Positions 1 through 5,105 of a DNA stretch of 11,010 bases are shown here, piece by piece (within the stretch, counting starts at the first letter, position 1; every line of letters starts with the position of its first letter). Origin of the DNA: an uncultured bacterium. GTDB lineage: Bacteria > Patescibacteria > Paceibacteria > UBA9973 > Zambryskibacteraceae. The stretch covers positions 1 to 11,010 of the forward strand of contig CAIXDB010000057.1 in the NCBI GenBank assembly GCA_903918125.1, read 5' to 3'. Position numbers and translations under genes: made by a program. The notes under the pieces are model-generated. The model saw only the letters and a program-made list of their open reading frames with translations. It was not told the origin of the DNA and searched no databases.

Positions 1-141
1 ATTTTCTGGTGAAAATTTTCTTCCTGCTCGCCAATCAAGAAAATAATCTTCCTCCTCGTGTGCCACGCACTCGTCGTCGTTATTTTCTAAGGTTCTGCGA
101 GAGTCTCCAAAACTGGTGCGACGCGAGACGAGATTTTCCCC
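1..141. other. Leader/intergenic stretch with no assignable gene
   Basis: No gene can be supported here. One plus-strand frame is open from base 3 to a stop at 162-164, and one minus-strand frame is open across the whole stretch, but neither has an ATG, a ribosome binding site or a recognisable protein. The stretch could be the edge of an unrecognised gene or untranslated DNA. It contains an imperfect 20-base direct repeat (see the repeat entry). The rplK promoter begins directly after it. Confidence 0.4.
11..58. repeat. Imperfect direct repeat, two 20-base copies
   Basis: Bases 11-30 and 39-58 match at 17 of 20 positions and begin 28 bases apart. Both copies read GAAAAT, two variable bases, TCTTCCT, one variable base, CTCG. 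No convincing third copy was seen. Function is unknown, and chance similarity in a pyrimidine-rich stretch is possible. Confidence 0.35.
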
Positions 142-170
142 TTGAAATTTATCTTGAATACTGATATGGT
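142..170 (+). promoter_or_regulatory. Promoter of rplK (TTGAAA-17-TATGGT, extended -10)
   Basis: A -35 box TTGAAA lies at 142-147 and a -10 box TATGGT at 165-170, separated by 17 bases. TG at 162-163 gives the extended -10 form TGnTATGGT. Transcription should start near 177, leaving an untranslated leader of about 50 nt before rplK. The leader is A-rich just before the start codon and has no Shine-Dalgarno sequence. Confidence 0.65.
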
Positions 171-226
171 AGTGTTTCCTGCGCTTCTCGGGAAAACTAG
201 CAAAAAAACAACAATAATGTAACACA

Positions 227-649
227 ATGGCAAAGAAAATCACAAAAAAACTGAAGTTGGTGGCGCCGGCGGGCAAAATCACGCCTGCTCCGCCGTACGG
301 TCCTGCGCTTGGTCAGGCCGGTATTAACATCGGCGAATTCGTCAAACAGTTCAACGACGCCACGGCAAAAATGGTCGGCGACATGATTCCGGTGGATATT
401 TCGGTGTACGAAGACCGCACGTTTTCGTTCGTCTTGAAAACTCCGCCGGCATCAAACCTCATTTTGAAAGCGATCGGCAAAGAAAAGGGAAGTGGTAAAA
501 ACACTGTGTCAAAAGTGGGCACCTTGACTCGTGCACAGTTGAAAGAAATCGCTGAGAAAAAAATGCCCGACCTGAACGCCAACGACATCGAAGCCGCGAT
601 GAAAATCATCGCCGGTTCGGCACGAAGTATGGGGGTTGAAGTGAAATAA
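227..649 (+). CDS. rplK: 50S ribosomal protein L11
   Basis: L11 (uL11) binds the GTPase-associated region of 23S rRNA at the base of the L7/L12 stalk and helps factor-dependent steps of translation. The 140-residue length is normal for the family. The N-terminal domain (about 1-70) carries the proline-rich [20 protein letters not shown] signature. The C-terminal rRNA-binding domain (about 71-140) has [28 protein letters not shown] and the terminal [12 protein letters not shown] block. The ATG at 227 gives the expected N-terminus. There is no Shine-Dalgarno, and a tiny ATG-TAA frame lies at 217-222 just before it. The usual partner rplA does not follow; the next gene is a nucleotidyltransferase. 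A good promoter lies at 142-170. Confidence 0.97.
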   Translation: MAKKITKKLKLVAPAGKITPAPPYGPALGQAGINIGEFVKQFNDATAKMVGDMIPVDISVYEDRTFSFVLKTPPASNLILKAIGKEKGSGKNTVSKVGTLTRAQLKEIAEKKMPDLNANDIEAAMKIIAGSARSMGVEVK

Positions 650-670
650 AAGGTAAGAGTAAAGTATATT
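641..670 (+). promoter_or_regulatory. Possible promoter of the nucleotidyltransferase gene
   Basis: TATATT at 665-670 is a five-of-six match to the -10 consensus and lies 5 bases before the ATG at 676. GTGAAA at 641-646, 18 bases upstream, is a weak -35 overlapping the end of rplK. If used, the transcript would be leaderless or nearly so, which fits the absence of a clear Shine-Dalgarno sequence. Read-through from rplK is the alternative. Confidence 0.35.
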
Positions 671-675
671 AAGAT

Positions 676-1278
676 ATGCTTTCAAAAACCTCAAAAACTA
701 AAGAAGTTTTAATAAAAAAAATTCTTGAAACAGAGACTAATTTTGAACATCGATTTATCTCTGATTACAAAAAACTAGGAGAAGCTGTAAGATCTTTGAA
801 AGCTTTGGGTTACACGATATCAATGACTCAAGGTGTATGGGATATGTTGCATATAGGACATGTGCGGTATTTGAGTGACGCAAAGTCAAAAGGGGATATT
901 CTGGTGGTTGCAGTTGATACCGACGAATATACCAAAAAAAGAAAAGGGCCAACTCGTCCAGTTGTTCCGGAAAAAGAGCGTTTGGAAATGCTTGCAGGGC
1001 TTCGTTCCGTGGATATTCTGACTGTGCGAAGACATGGTGATGACCCAGATCTCGTACTTCAAGTTGTCAGACCGGATGTTCTCGTGATATCTTCCAGTAC
1101 CGCTGATGTTGGAAGTGAAAAGAAACAAAGAATGATGAAATTTTGTGGTAAGGTTATCACTCTCAACCCAAAAGCTGCGGTCTCCACCACTTCCAGATTG
1201 AGAGGTCTTCTTATCGATGGGGCAAGCAATTTGGCAAAAGAAGTTCAAAATACGATTGAAAATTATTTGAAAAAGTAG
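676..1278 (+). CDS. HIGH-motif nucleotidyltransferase (cytidylyltransferase-like / RfaE2-like)
   Basis: A 200-residue protein with a Rossmann-like nucleotidyltransferase core starting near residue 47. The active-site block TQGVWDMLHIGH (51-62) carries the HxGH motif that binds nucleotide triphosphate. It is followed by a GDILVVAVDTDEY strand-loop and KGPTRPVVPEKERLEML (about 91-107), as in heptose-1-phosphate adenylyltransferases and glycerol-3-phosphate cytidylyltransferases. Near the C-terminus, STTSRLRG (about 170-177) stands where the family has its second phosphate-binding ISST-type motif. The KGGDY-type block that usually follows DVLV is replaced by ISSSTADVG, so substrate assignment is unsafe. 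An N-terminal helical extension of about 45 residues precedes the core. No other sugar or lipid gene is nearby to suggest a pathway. Class is confident, substrate unknown. Confidence 0.8.
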   Translation: MLSKTSKTKEVLIKKILETETNFEHRFISDYKKLGEAVRSLKALGYTISMTQGVWDMLHIGHVRYLSDAKSKGDILVVAVDTDEYTKKRKGPTRPVVPEKERLEMLAGLRSVDILTVRRHGDDPDLVLQVVRPDVLVISSSTADVGSEKKQRMMKFCGKVITLNPKAAVSTTSRLRGLLIDGASNLAKEVQNTIENYLKK

Positions 1279-1303
1279 ACAAAAGCGTTTTTCTGTGTAG
1301 AAT
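1276..1303 (+). promoter_or_regulatory. Promoter of the deaminase gene (TAGACA-16-TAGAAT)
   Basis: TAGACA at 1276-1281 matches the -35 consensus at five of six positions, and TAGAAT at 1298-1303 matches the -10 at five of six, with a 16-base spacer. The first three bases of the -35 box are the TAG stop codon of the upstream gene. Transcription should start near 1310, giving a short leader that contains an AAGGAAG ribosome binding site. Confidence 0.55.
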
Positions 1304-1337
1304 GCAAAACAGAGCTCTTTGAAAGGAAGCTTTTTTG

Positions 1338-2210
1338 ATGTCGAATCTTATCGCGTACATTCCTGTACTGAATCAACGTCATCTTAACTGGTTTCAGAAA
1401 CATCCGAACAGTTCTTTGCACCTCATCTCGCAAGAGAGGGCGGAATCGCTCATACCGTATTTGTCCCGCCACATGGCAGCGGTTCCAACCTCTGTACAGT
1501 TGGGATCAATTAGTTATCTCGACGCACCATGGCAAGTAAAAAACGTTGCCATTTTTGATCCGGAGAATTTGGATCCTTGTCTGAATTCTCCATTGGTCAA
1601 ATGGAAAACGTATATTTTGCCGGATGAGGACGTTTCTCACGCCCTCGTGGAGAAGTATTTCACGGCTGCACGGGCCAACGTTGTGTTTGAAGACATTCAT
1701 GCTCGGTGGGACATGACTGCCGTAAAACGAGCGTCGCCGGTGATGGTTGACGTCGACCACACAAGTGACCCCGGACACAATCTCCGTTTGAACATAGCTC
1801 GGCAGATTGCCCCGAAAAGTCCCGACTGGTGGAGGCAAGTTGGAGCAGCTTTGTTTGTGAATGGCACGTGTGTCGCGTTTGCCTGTAACGAGCATTACCC
1901 GACGGAATATGAACAGGACCTTATGGGTGATCCGCGGATGGTTTTTAACGCTGGTCAACCCGGGAAATATTTGTCACTTCATTCCGAAAGGGCGGTGATC
2001 GCATTCTGTGCTCAAAAAGGTATTCCGACGTGGGGATCGTACTTGTACGTCACCACTTTTCCATGTGAAGACTGCGCACGAGAAATCGTAGCTGCAGGTG
2101 TTCACCACGTCTTTTTTGAGGAAGGATATTCTGCATTGAACGCGCAAGAAGTTCTAAAATCACACGGCGTTAAAATCGTTCAAGTAGCAAAAGACCCCGT
2201 TTCGCCATAG
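1338..2210 (+). CDS. Deoxycytidylate-deaminase-like protein with N-terminal extra region
   Basis: A 290-residue protein. The C-terminal half (about 145-285) is a zinc-dependent deaminase of the dCMP deaminase type. H215 and E217 (LHSE) and the pair C243/C246 (PCEDC) are the expected zinc ligands and catalytic glutamate. The upstream segment DWWRQVGAALFVNGTCVAFACN (167-183, then to 184) matches the domain's early strands. dCMP deaminase would convert dCMP to dUMP, which fits thyA and dut nearby. The N-terminal region of about 140 residues (YIPVLNQRHLNWFQKH..., ILPDEDVSHALVEKYF) is not part of the standard enzyme and I cannot name it. The ATG at 1338 is preferred over the in-frame TTG at 1335, because AAGGAAG (1323-1329) precedes it at a usable distance. 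The stop codon lies inside the terminator hairpin. Confidence 0.82.
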   Translation: MSNLIAYIPVLNQRHLNWFQKHPNSSLHLISQERAESLIPYLSRHMAAVPTSVQLGSISYLDAPWQVKNVAIFDPENLDPCLNSPLVKWKTYILPDEDVSHALVEKYFTAARANVVFEDIHARWDMTAVKRASPVMVDVDHTSDPGHNLRLNIARQIAPKSPDWWRQVGAALFVNGTCVAFACNEHYPTEYEQDLMGDPRMVFNAGQPGKYLSLHSERAVIAFCAQKGIPTWGSYLYVTTFPCEDCAREIVAAGVHHVFFEEGYSALNAQEVLKSHGVKIVQVAKDPVSP

Positions 2211-2235
2211 GCGAGCGGGGTCGCTTTTTATTTTT
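2193..2235 (+). terminator. Intrinsic terminator overlapping the deaminase stop codon
   Basis: GACCCCG (2193-2199) pairs with CGGGGTC (2216-2222), and inside it TCGCC (2202-2206) pairs with GGCGA (2210-2214). CTTTTTATTTTTT follows on the plus strand. The deaminase stop codon TAG (2208-2210) is in the hairpin tip. On the minus strand the hairpin is followed by only four T residues, so it may also stop the convergent HIT gene, but less strongly. Confidence 0.85.
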
Positions 2236-2680
2236 TAAATCCGACGGCAGAAATAATTCGATCTTGATTTTTAGTATTTTTATACCCGGAAACGATATGT
2301 GCGTGTAGATGCGTGATGGTTGATCCTGTGTATCTGCTGTCGCCGAAGCGCATGACAAAAGACGCACCGGGAATTTTAAATTTTTTCTTCGCCCATTGCA
2401 TGTGATCCAATAGTTCTGTCATCGCTTGCGGTGATATTTTTTCCACCGAATCAATATGTTTTTTGTAAACAAGTAAAATATGGATCTTTGCACCATCGTA
2501 CGGGTAGTCGTTGTTTCTCATCAACCACCATTTTTTTTCACGAATGATCGGAGTATTTTGATATTTAATAAAGTTCTTTTCACAAAACAAACATACGCCG
2601 TCTTTTTGTAATTCTTTCATCTTTTGTATCTGTTCGGGATGGCGAGCATTCGCCATATTCATGTGTTTTGTTTTTTGCAT
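2228..2680 (-). CDS. HIT (histidine triad) family protein
   Basis: A 150-residue HIT-domain protein. HIT enzymes hydrolyse or transfer nucleotide phosphates such as Ap4A or nucleoside phosphoramidates. The catalytic triad HLHAHIV (124-130) is intact, preceded by ASFVMRFGDSRYTGSTI, a typical approach strand. YDGAKIHILLVYKKHI (61-76) is the family's first conserved block. C30 and C33 (CLFC) form the N-terminal cysteine pair found in many HIT proteins. The start at 2680 gives a short leading segment; in-frame methionines at residues 7 and 9 are alternatives, and none has a Shine-Dalgarno. A -10 box TATAAT sits nine bases upstream. It converges on the deaminase gene, ending 18 bases from that gene's stop. 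Substrate cannot be told from sequence. Confidence 0.9.
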   Translation of the reverse strand: MQKTKHMNMANARHPEQIQKMKELQKDGVCLFCEKNFIKYQNTPIIREKKWWLMRNNDYPYDGAKIHILLVYKKHIDSVEKISPQAMTELLDHMQWAKKKFKIPGASFVMRFGDSRYTGSTITHLHAHIVSGYKNTKNQDRIISAVGFKK

Positions 2681-2689
2681 TGTAGATGG

Positions 2690-2695
2690 ATTATA
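2690..2695 (-). promoter_or_regulatory. -10 box of the HIT gene promoter
   Basis: A perfect TATAAT on the minus strand lies 9 bases before the HIT start codon, so the transcript should begin about 3 bases before the ATG. No good -35 box is visible, since the upstream bases are the T-tract of the thyA terminator. The absence of a Shine-Dalgarno agrees with a leaderless or near-leaderless message. Confidence 0.5.
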
Positions 2696-2705
2696 AACAT
2701 TTTTA

Positions 2706-2743
2706 TAAAAAAGAAAAGCTGCTTCGGCATGACCCGAAGCAGC
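2706..2743 (-). terminator. Intrinsic terminator of thyA
   Basis: On the minus strand GCTGCTTCGG (2743-2734) pairs perfectly over ten bases with CCGAAGCAGC (2727-2718), with a 6-base loop (2728-2733). TTTTCTTTTTTAT follows. The hairpin begins 28 bases after the thyA stop codon. It separates thyA from the HIT gene downstream, which has its own -10 box. Confidence 0.9.
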
Positions 2744-2771
2744 GGAGAACGATTTGTACTCGATACGCAGC

Positions 2772-3701
2772 TTACAGCGTGTAGGGGATTTTCATCCCCG
2801 GGTGATATTGATAGTCCCGCAACTCGAAATGGTCTGCGATGAAATCAAAAACGTTGTCCACCTTCTGACCCTCATCCGTAAGATGGAGAGTTGGAAATGG
2901 AAACGGGTCGCGGTCGAGCAGTTTGTCGACGCACTCGATTTGGTTCTCGTATATCTGCGCGTCGTTGATTTTGTGGATATACTCATACGGTTCGTATCCA
3001 CAAACATGTGCCAGCATCACGGTTAACGCGGCGTACTGGATGATGTTGGAAATTACGCCGACCGGCACATCACCTGAGCGTTGTACCATGGTGAGGCAGA
3101 GTTTTTTTCCGTCAATCACAGTGCATTGAATTATGGTTCCGTGACATGGTGCGACGACAACCTTTCGTCGATGTTTCGAATGTCCCATTGCGAGTGGCGG
3201 ACACCACGTGGAGATAACGTGAGTGCTGAGAGCCGGTCCGTCCTTGAGTGATTGAACTAGATGTGCGACTTGGTCGAATAAGGCGTAGGATCCGCCTGAT
3301 CCTGGTATGACATACGGTAATTGAGATAATACAGGTCCGTAAGATCCGGGACCTAAATCGCCGGCATTCAGTCCAAACGTCGCACATTTTTCGGCAGAGA
3401 CCCATTCCTTCCACCAATCACATCCTTCCGCAATCATTTTGTCGACGTGATGCACTCCCCGCATGAAGAGTAAGAGTTCGGTAATCGGTTTTTTCCAGAA
3501 GCCGATTTTTCGCTCCGTGCAGACGGGGAAACCGTTTCGGAAGTAGTAGACCAGATTCTGCGTATCAAGGTTAGTAAACCGTCCTCGTTCCTGGTATGGG
3601 TGTTTCTGCAGGAAAGTTTCGGAAGAAGTGCGGATGTGCCGCAACATATCCAAGTACTGTGTGTCCGGAGTCCGGACATCGTTGTAAGCAATCGTCGTCA
3701 T
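2772..3701 (-). CDS. thyA: Thymidylate synthase (divergent)
   Basis: A 309-residue ThyA-type enzyme making dTMP from dUMP with methylene-tetrahydrofolate. Catalytic C186 lies in APCHG. QRSGD (207-211) carries the phosphate-binding arginine R208, N219 (SNIIQYA) matches the uracil-binding asparagine, and NDAQIY (246-251) matches the GDTHLY block. The ITELLLF (73-79) and GDLGP (114-118) blocks also fit. N219 favours uracil over cytosine substrates, unlike dCMP hydroxymethylases, which have Asp there. Odd points: the paired arginines of E. coli ThyA (R126/R127) align with S159/T160, and H207 aligns with Q249. The frame stays open far upstream, but that part is antisense to tdk. The ATG at 3701 has AGAGAGG nine bases before it and gives the normal N-terminus. 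Confidence 0.92.
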   Translation of the reverse strand: MTTIAYNDVRTPDTQYLDMLRHIRTSSETFLQKHPYQERGRFTNLDTQNLVYYFRNGFPVCTERKIGFWKKPITELLLFMRGVHHVDKMIAEGCDWWKEWVSAEKCATFGLNAGDLGPGSYGPVLSQLPYVIPGSGGSYALFDQVAHLVQSLKDGPALSTHVISTWCPPLAMGHSKHRRKVVVAPCHGTIIQCTVIDGKKLCLTMVQRSGDVPVGVISNIIQYAALTVMLAHVCGYEPYEYIHKINDAQIYENQIECVDKLLDRDPFPFPTLHLTDEGQKVDNVFDFIADHFELRDYQYHPGMKIPYTL

Positions 3702-3761
3702 TTCAAATAACCTCTCTGTTTTGTATTCTCCACAAAATTGGAAAATAATCAAATTCGAAAC

Positions 3762-3789
3762 TTGAGCTCTCGGCTCGCGTGTGTATAAT
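3762..3789 (+). promoter_or_regulatory. Promoter of tdk (TTGAGC-16-TATAAT)
   Basis: A perfect -10 box TATAAT at 3784-3789 and a -35-like TTGAGC at 3762-3767 are 16 bases apart. Transcription should begin near 3796, leaving about 29 nt of leader that includes AAGGGG (3811-3816), 8 bases before the tdk ATG. The box lies in the 123-base divergent gap between thyA and tdk. I saw no equally good promoter for thyA there. Confidence 0.65.
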
Positions 3790-3824
3790 GAGCACGAAAC
3801 GTTCTTTTGAAAGGGGTTACATAA

Positions 3825-4421
3825 ATGGCAAGGATTTATGTCATTACCGGCCCGATGTTTTCGGGCAAAAGCAAAGAGTTGATTCGCCAGCTTCAGCTCG
3901 CCGGACACACGGATATGAACATTCTCGTCTTGAAGCCGAAAGGAGACACTCGTGCCAACGGGGAAATTTGCACCCGGGAAAAGAAGTGTAAACATGACAC
4001 TGAGTTTAAAACGAACTCCTCCTTCCCGGCTTTTGAAGTTGAAACGGCGATTGATGCTTTTTTTCTCATTAAAAAATATCAGCCGGACATACTCGGGATT
4101 GATGAGGCTCAATTTCTCGGTTCTGACTTCGTACAATTTTTTAAAGAATTGCACGCGTCGAAAGGTTACTTGAACTTGATTGTTATCATCGCCGGCATCG
4201 ACCTGACGTCTGAGAACGAACCGTTTGGTTCAATGCCTGCATTCATGGCACTTGCGGATCGCGTAGAAAAACTTCGCGCAGTTTGCTTCCGATGTAAGGA
4301 ATGGCCACCGACCGCGACCATGTCGCACTTTAAACCTGGCAAGAAAGATCAGGTTGCGGTTGGCGATGCTGACAAGTACGAGGCGGTTTGTCTCACATGC
4401 TGGGTTGCATTACAGCCCTGA
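3825..4421 (+). CDS. tdk: Thymidine kinase (type II)
   Basis: A 198-residue cytoplasmic salvage enzyme that phosphorylates thymidine to dTMP with ATP. The Walker A loop GPMFSGKS spans residues 9-16. DEAQFL (93-98) holds the Walker B aspartate and catalytic E94. The region from AGIDLTSENEPFGSMPAF (about 123-140) is the family's lasso loop over the base. Four zinc ligands are present as C154/C157 and C189/C192. Length is normal. The ATG at 3825 follows an AAGGGG ribosome binding site by 8 bases. It is transcribed away from thyA and towards the DHFR gene. Its TGA stop is the first base triplet of a terminator stem. With thyA it gives the cell both de novo and salvage routes to dTMP. Confidence 0.96.
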   Translation: MARIYVITGPMFSGKSKELIRQLQLAGHTDMNILVLKPKGDTRANGEICTREKKCKHDTEFKTNSSFPAFEVETAIDAFFLIKKYQPDILGIDEAQFLGSDFVQFFKELHASKGYLNLIVIIAGIDLTSENEPFGSMPAFMALADRVEKLRAVCFRCKEWPPTATMSHFKPGKKDQVAVGDADKYEAVCLTCWVALQP

Positions 4422-4446
4422 CTCCTCCCACGAGGAGTCACTTTTT
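4419..4446 (+). terminator. Intrinsic terminator of tdk, stop codon in stem
   Basis: TGACTCCTC (4419-4427) pairs perfectly with GAGGAGTCA (4432-4440) around a 4-base loop, then CTTTTT. The first three bases of the stem are the tdk stop codon. A second 9-bp hairpin, TCACTTTTT (4438-4446) with AAAAAGTGA (4450-4458), overlaps its end and cannot form fully at the same time. Confidence 0.85.
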
Positions 4447-4448
4447 GT

Positions 4449-4480
4449 AAAAAAGTGAACCGCCCTCACTTTGAAGGCGG
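4449..4480 (-). terminator. Probable terminator of the DHFR gene
   Basis: Reading the minus strand, CCGCC (4480-4476) can pair with GGCGG (4464-4460), and TTCACTTTTTT follows. The DHFR stop codon (4468-4466) lies in the loop. An alternative stem pairs AAAGTGA with TCACTTT (4472-4466 with 4458-4452) and is followed directly by T residues. The two stems exclude each other. Which one acts cannot be decided by eye. Confidence 0.6.
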
Positions 4481-5038
4481 CTTGCGAATGTACTCAACGA
4501 TGGAGAATGGATACTTGTTTTTTGTATCGGCAGGAAAACTTTTTTTATCGCCCTCTTGCCAAATGTTTTTATCTATCTCCGTGAAAAATGTGTCGCCCTT
4601 GATATCGACGTCGACTTCCGTGATAATCATCCGGGTAACGTACGGTGCGAAGGCGTTGTAGATTTGTCCACCACCGATAACAAAAATTTCCTCATGGCGA
4701 CATCGAGCAACTATCTGACCGATGTTTCGGACAACTTCCACACCAAACCCTTTTGGTGGAACGTAGTGTTTCTGATTTGTTATGACGAGGGTTCGTCTTC
4801 CCGGGAGTGGCTGACCAAAATCTCGTTCAATCCCTTCCTCCGTAACCCGTCCGACAGCGATGGTTTTTCCCATTGTTACATTTCTGAAATGTTTTTTGTC
4901 TTTCGGAAAATTAAGCTCTGGCGGAAGTGTTCCGTCGCGCCCAATCACGCGGTTGCGCGACATGACCAGTATGAATGTGAGCAAGCGCGGAGTCGGTTTT
5001 CTTTTTCCGTCTCCGAGAAACGATTGAAATTCCATCAT
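4466..5038 (-). CDS. folA: Dihydrofolate reductase
   Basis: Reduces dihydrofolate to tetrahydrofolate with NADPH, regenerating the cofactor spent by thymidylate synthase. The 190-residue protein shows the DHFR core from about residue 19: SRNRVIGRDGTLP (27-39), catalytic D47 in FPKDKKHFR, AVGR (61-64), PLPGRRTLVIT (77-87), the nucleotide-binding IGGGQIY (121-127) and IKGDTFF (146-152). The tryptophan after the first loop (E. coli W22) is missing, with P40/E41 and two extra residues in its place. About 18 residues (MMEFQSFLGDGKRKPTPR) precede the usual N-terminus. The start at 5038 is supported by AAGGAG ten bases upstream on the minus strand; the second ATG at 5035 is a close alternative. It is divergent from dut and converges on tdk. 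Confidence 0.92.
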   Translation of the reverse strand: MMEFQSFLGDGKRKPTPRLLTFILVMSRNRVIGRDGTLPPELNFPKDKKHFRNVTMGKTIAVGRVTEEGIERDFGQPLPGRRTLVITNQKHYVPPKGFGVEVVRNIGQIVARCRHEEIFVIGGGQIYNAFAPYVTRMIITEVDVDIKGDTFFTEIDKNIWQEGDKKSFPADTKNKYPFSIVEYIRKPPSK

Positions 5039-5061
5039 CTTTAAAGAACTCCTTCGTTCGG

Positions 5062-5090
5062 ATACTATCCTTTAAAATCTCGCGCGTCAA
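5062..5090 (-). promoter_or_regulatory. Promoter of the DHFR gene (TTGACG-17-TAGTAT)
   Basis: On the minus strand a -35 box TTGACG (5090-5085) and a -10 box TAGTAT (5067-5062) are 17 bases apart. Transcription should start near 5055, leaving a short leader with the AAGGAG ribosome binding site. The promoter overlaps the dut promoter almost completely on the other strand. Confidence 0.65.
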
Positions 5091-5099
5091 TGGTATAGT
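5071..5099 (+). promoter_or_regulatory. Leaderless promoter of dut (TTTAAA-17-TGGTATAGT)
   Basis: TATAGT at 5094-5099 is preceded by TGG, making an extended -10. TTTAAA at 5071-5076 is a four-of-six -35 at 17 bases. Exactly six bases (GGGGGC) separate the -10 from the dut ATG, so transcription should begin at or next to the start codon. The G-run ends one base before the ATG, too close to act as a Shine-Dalgarno. Confidence 0.65.
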
Positions 5100-5105
5100 G
5101 GGGGC

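Noticed and set aside
80..125. tRNA-like or structured RNA in the rplK leader (GGTTCTGCGAGAGTCTCC region)
   Set aside because: No T-loop consensus, no cloverleaf and no CCA-end acceptor pairing could be drawn.
1..164. Open frames on both strands at the left edge
   Set aside because: The plus frame (3-164) has no known protein match that I can see. The minus frame has no ATG; a GTG at 66-64 lacks a ribosome binding site. Possible edge of a gene but unsupported.
2772..3701. dCMP (or CMP) hydroxymethylase instead of thymidylate synthase
   Set aside because: N219 is Asn at the position where dCMP hydroxymethylases carry Asp, and the neighbours make and recycle dUMP and folate.
3723..3752. Minus-strand promoter TTGATT-18-GAATAC for thyA
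   Set aside because: The boxes are poor, and the predicted start would fall on the Shine-Dalgarno itself.
3702..4154. Upstream extension of the thymidylate synthase frame (about 151 extra residues)
   Set aside because: It is antisense to tdk, unlike any ThyA N-terminus, and a Shine-Dalgarno directly precedes the ATG at 3701.
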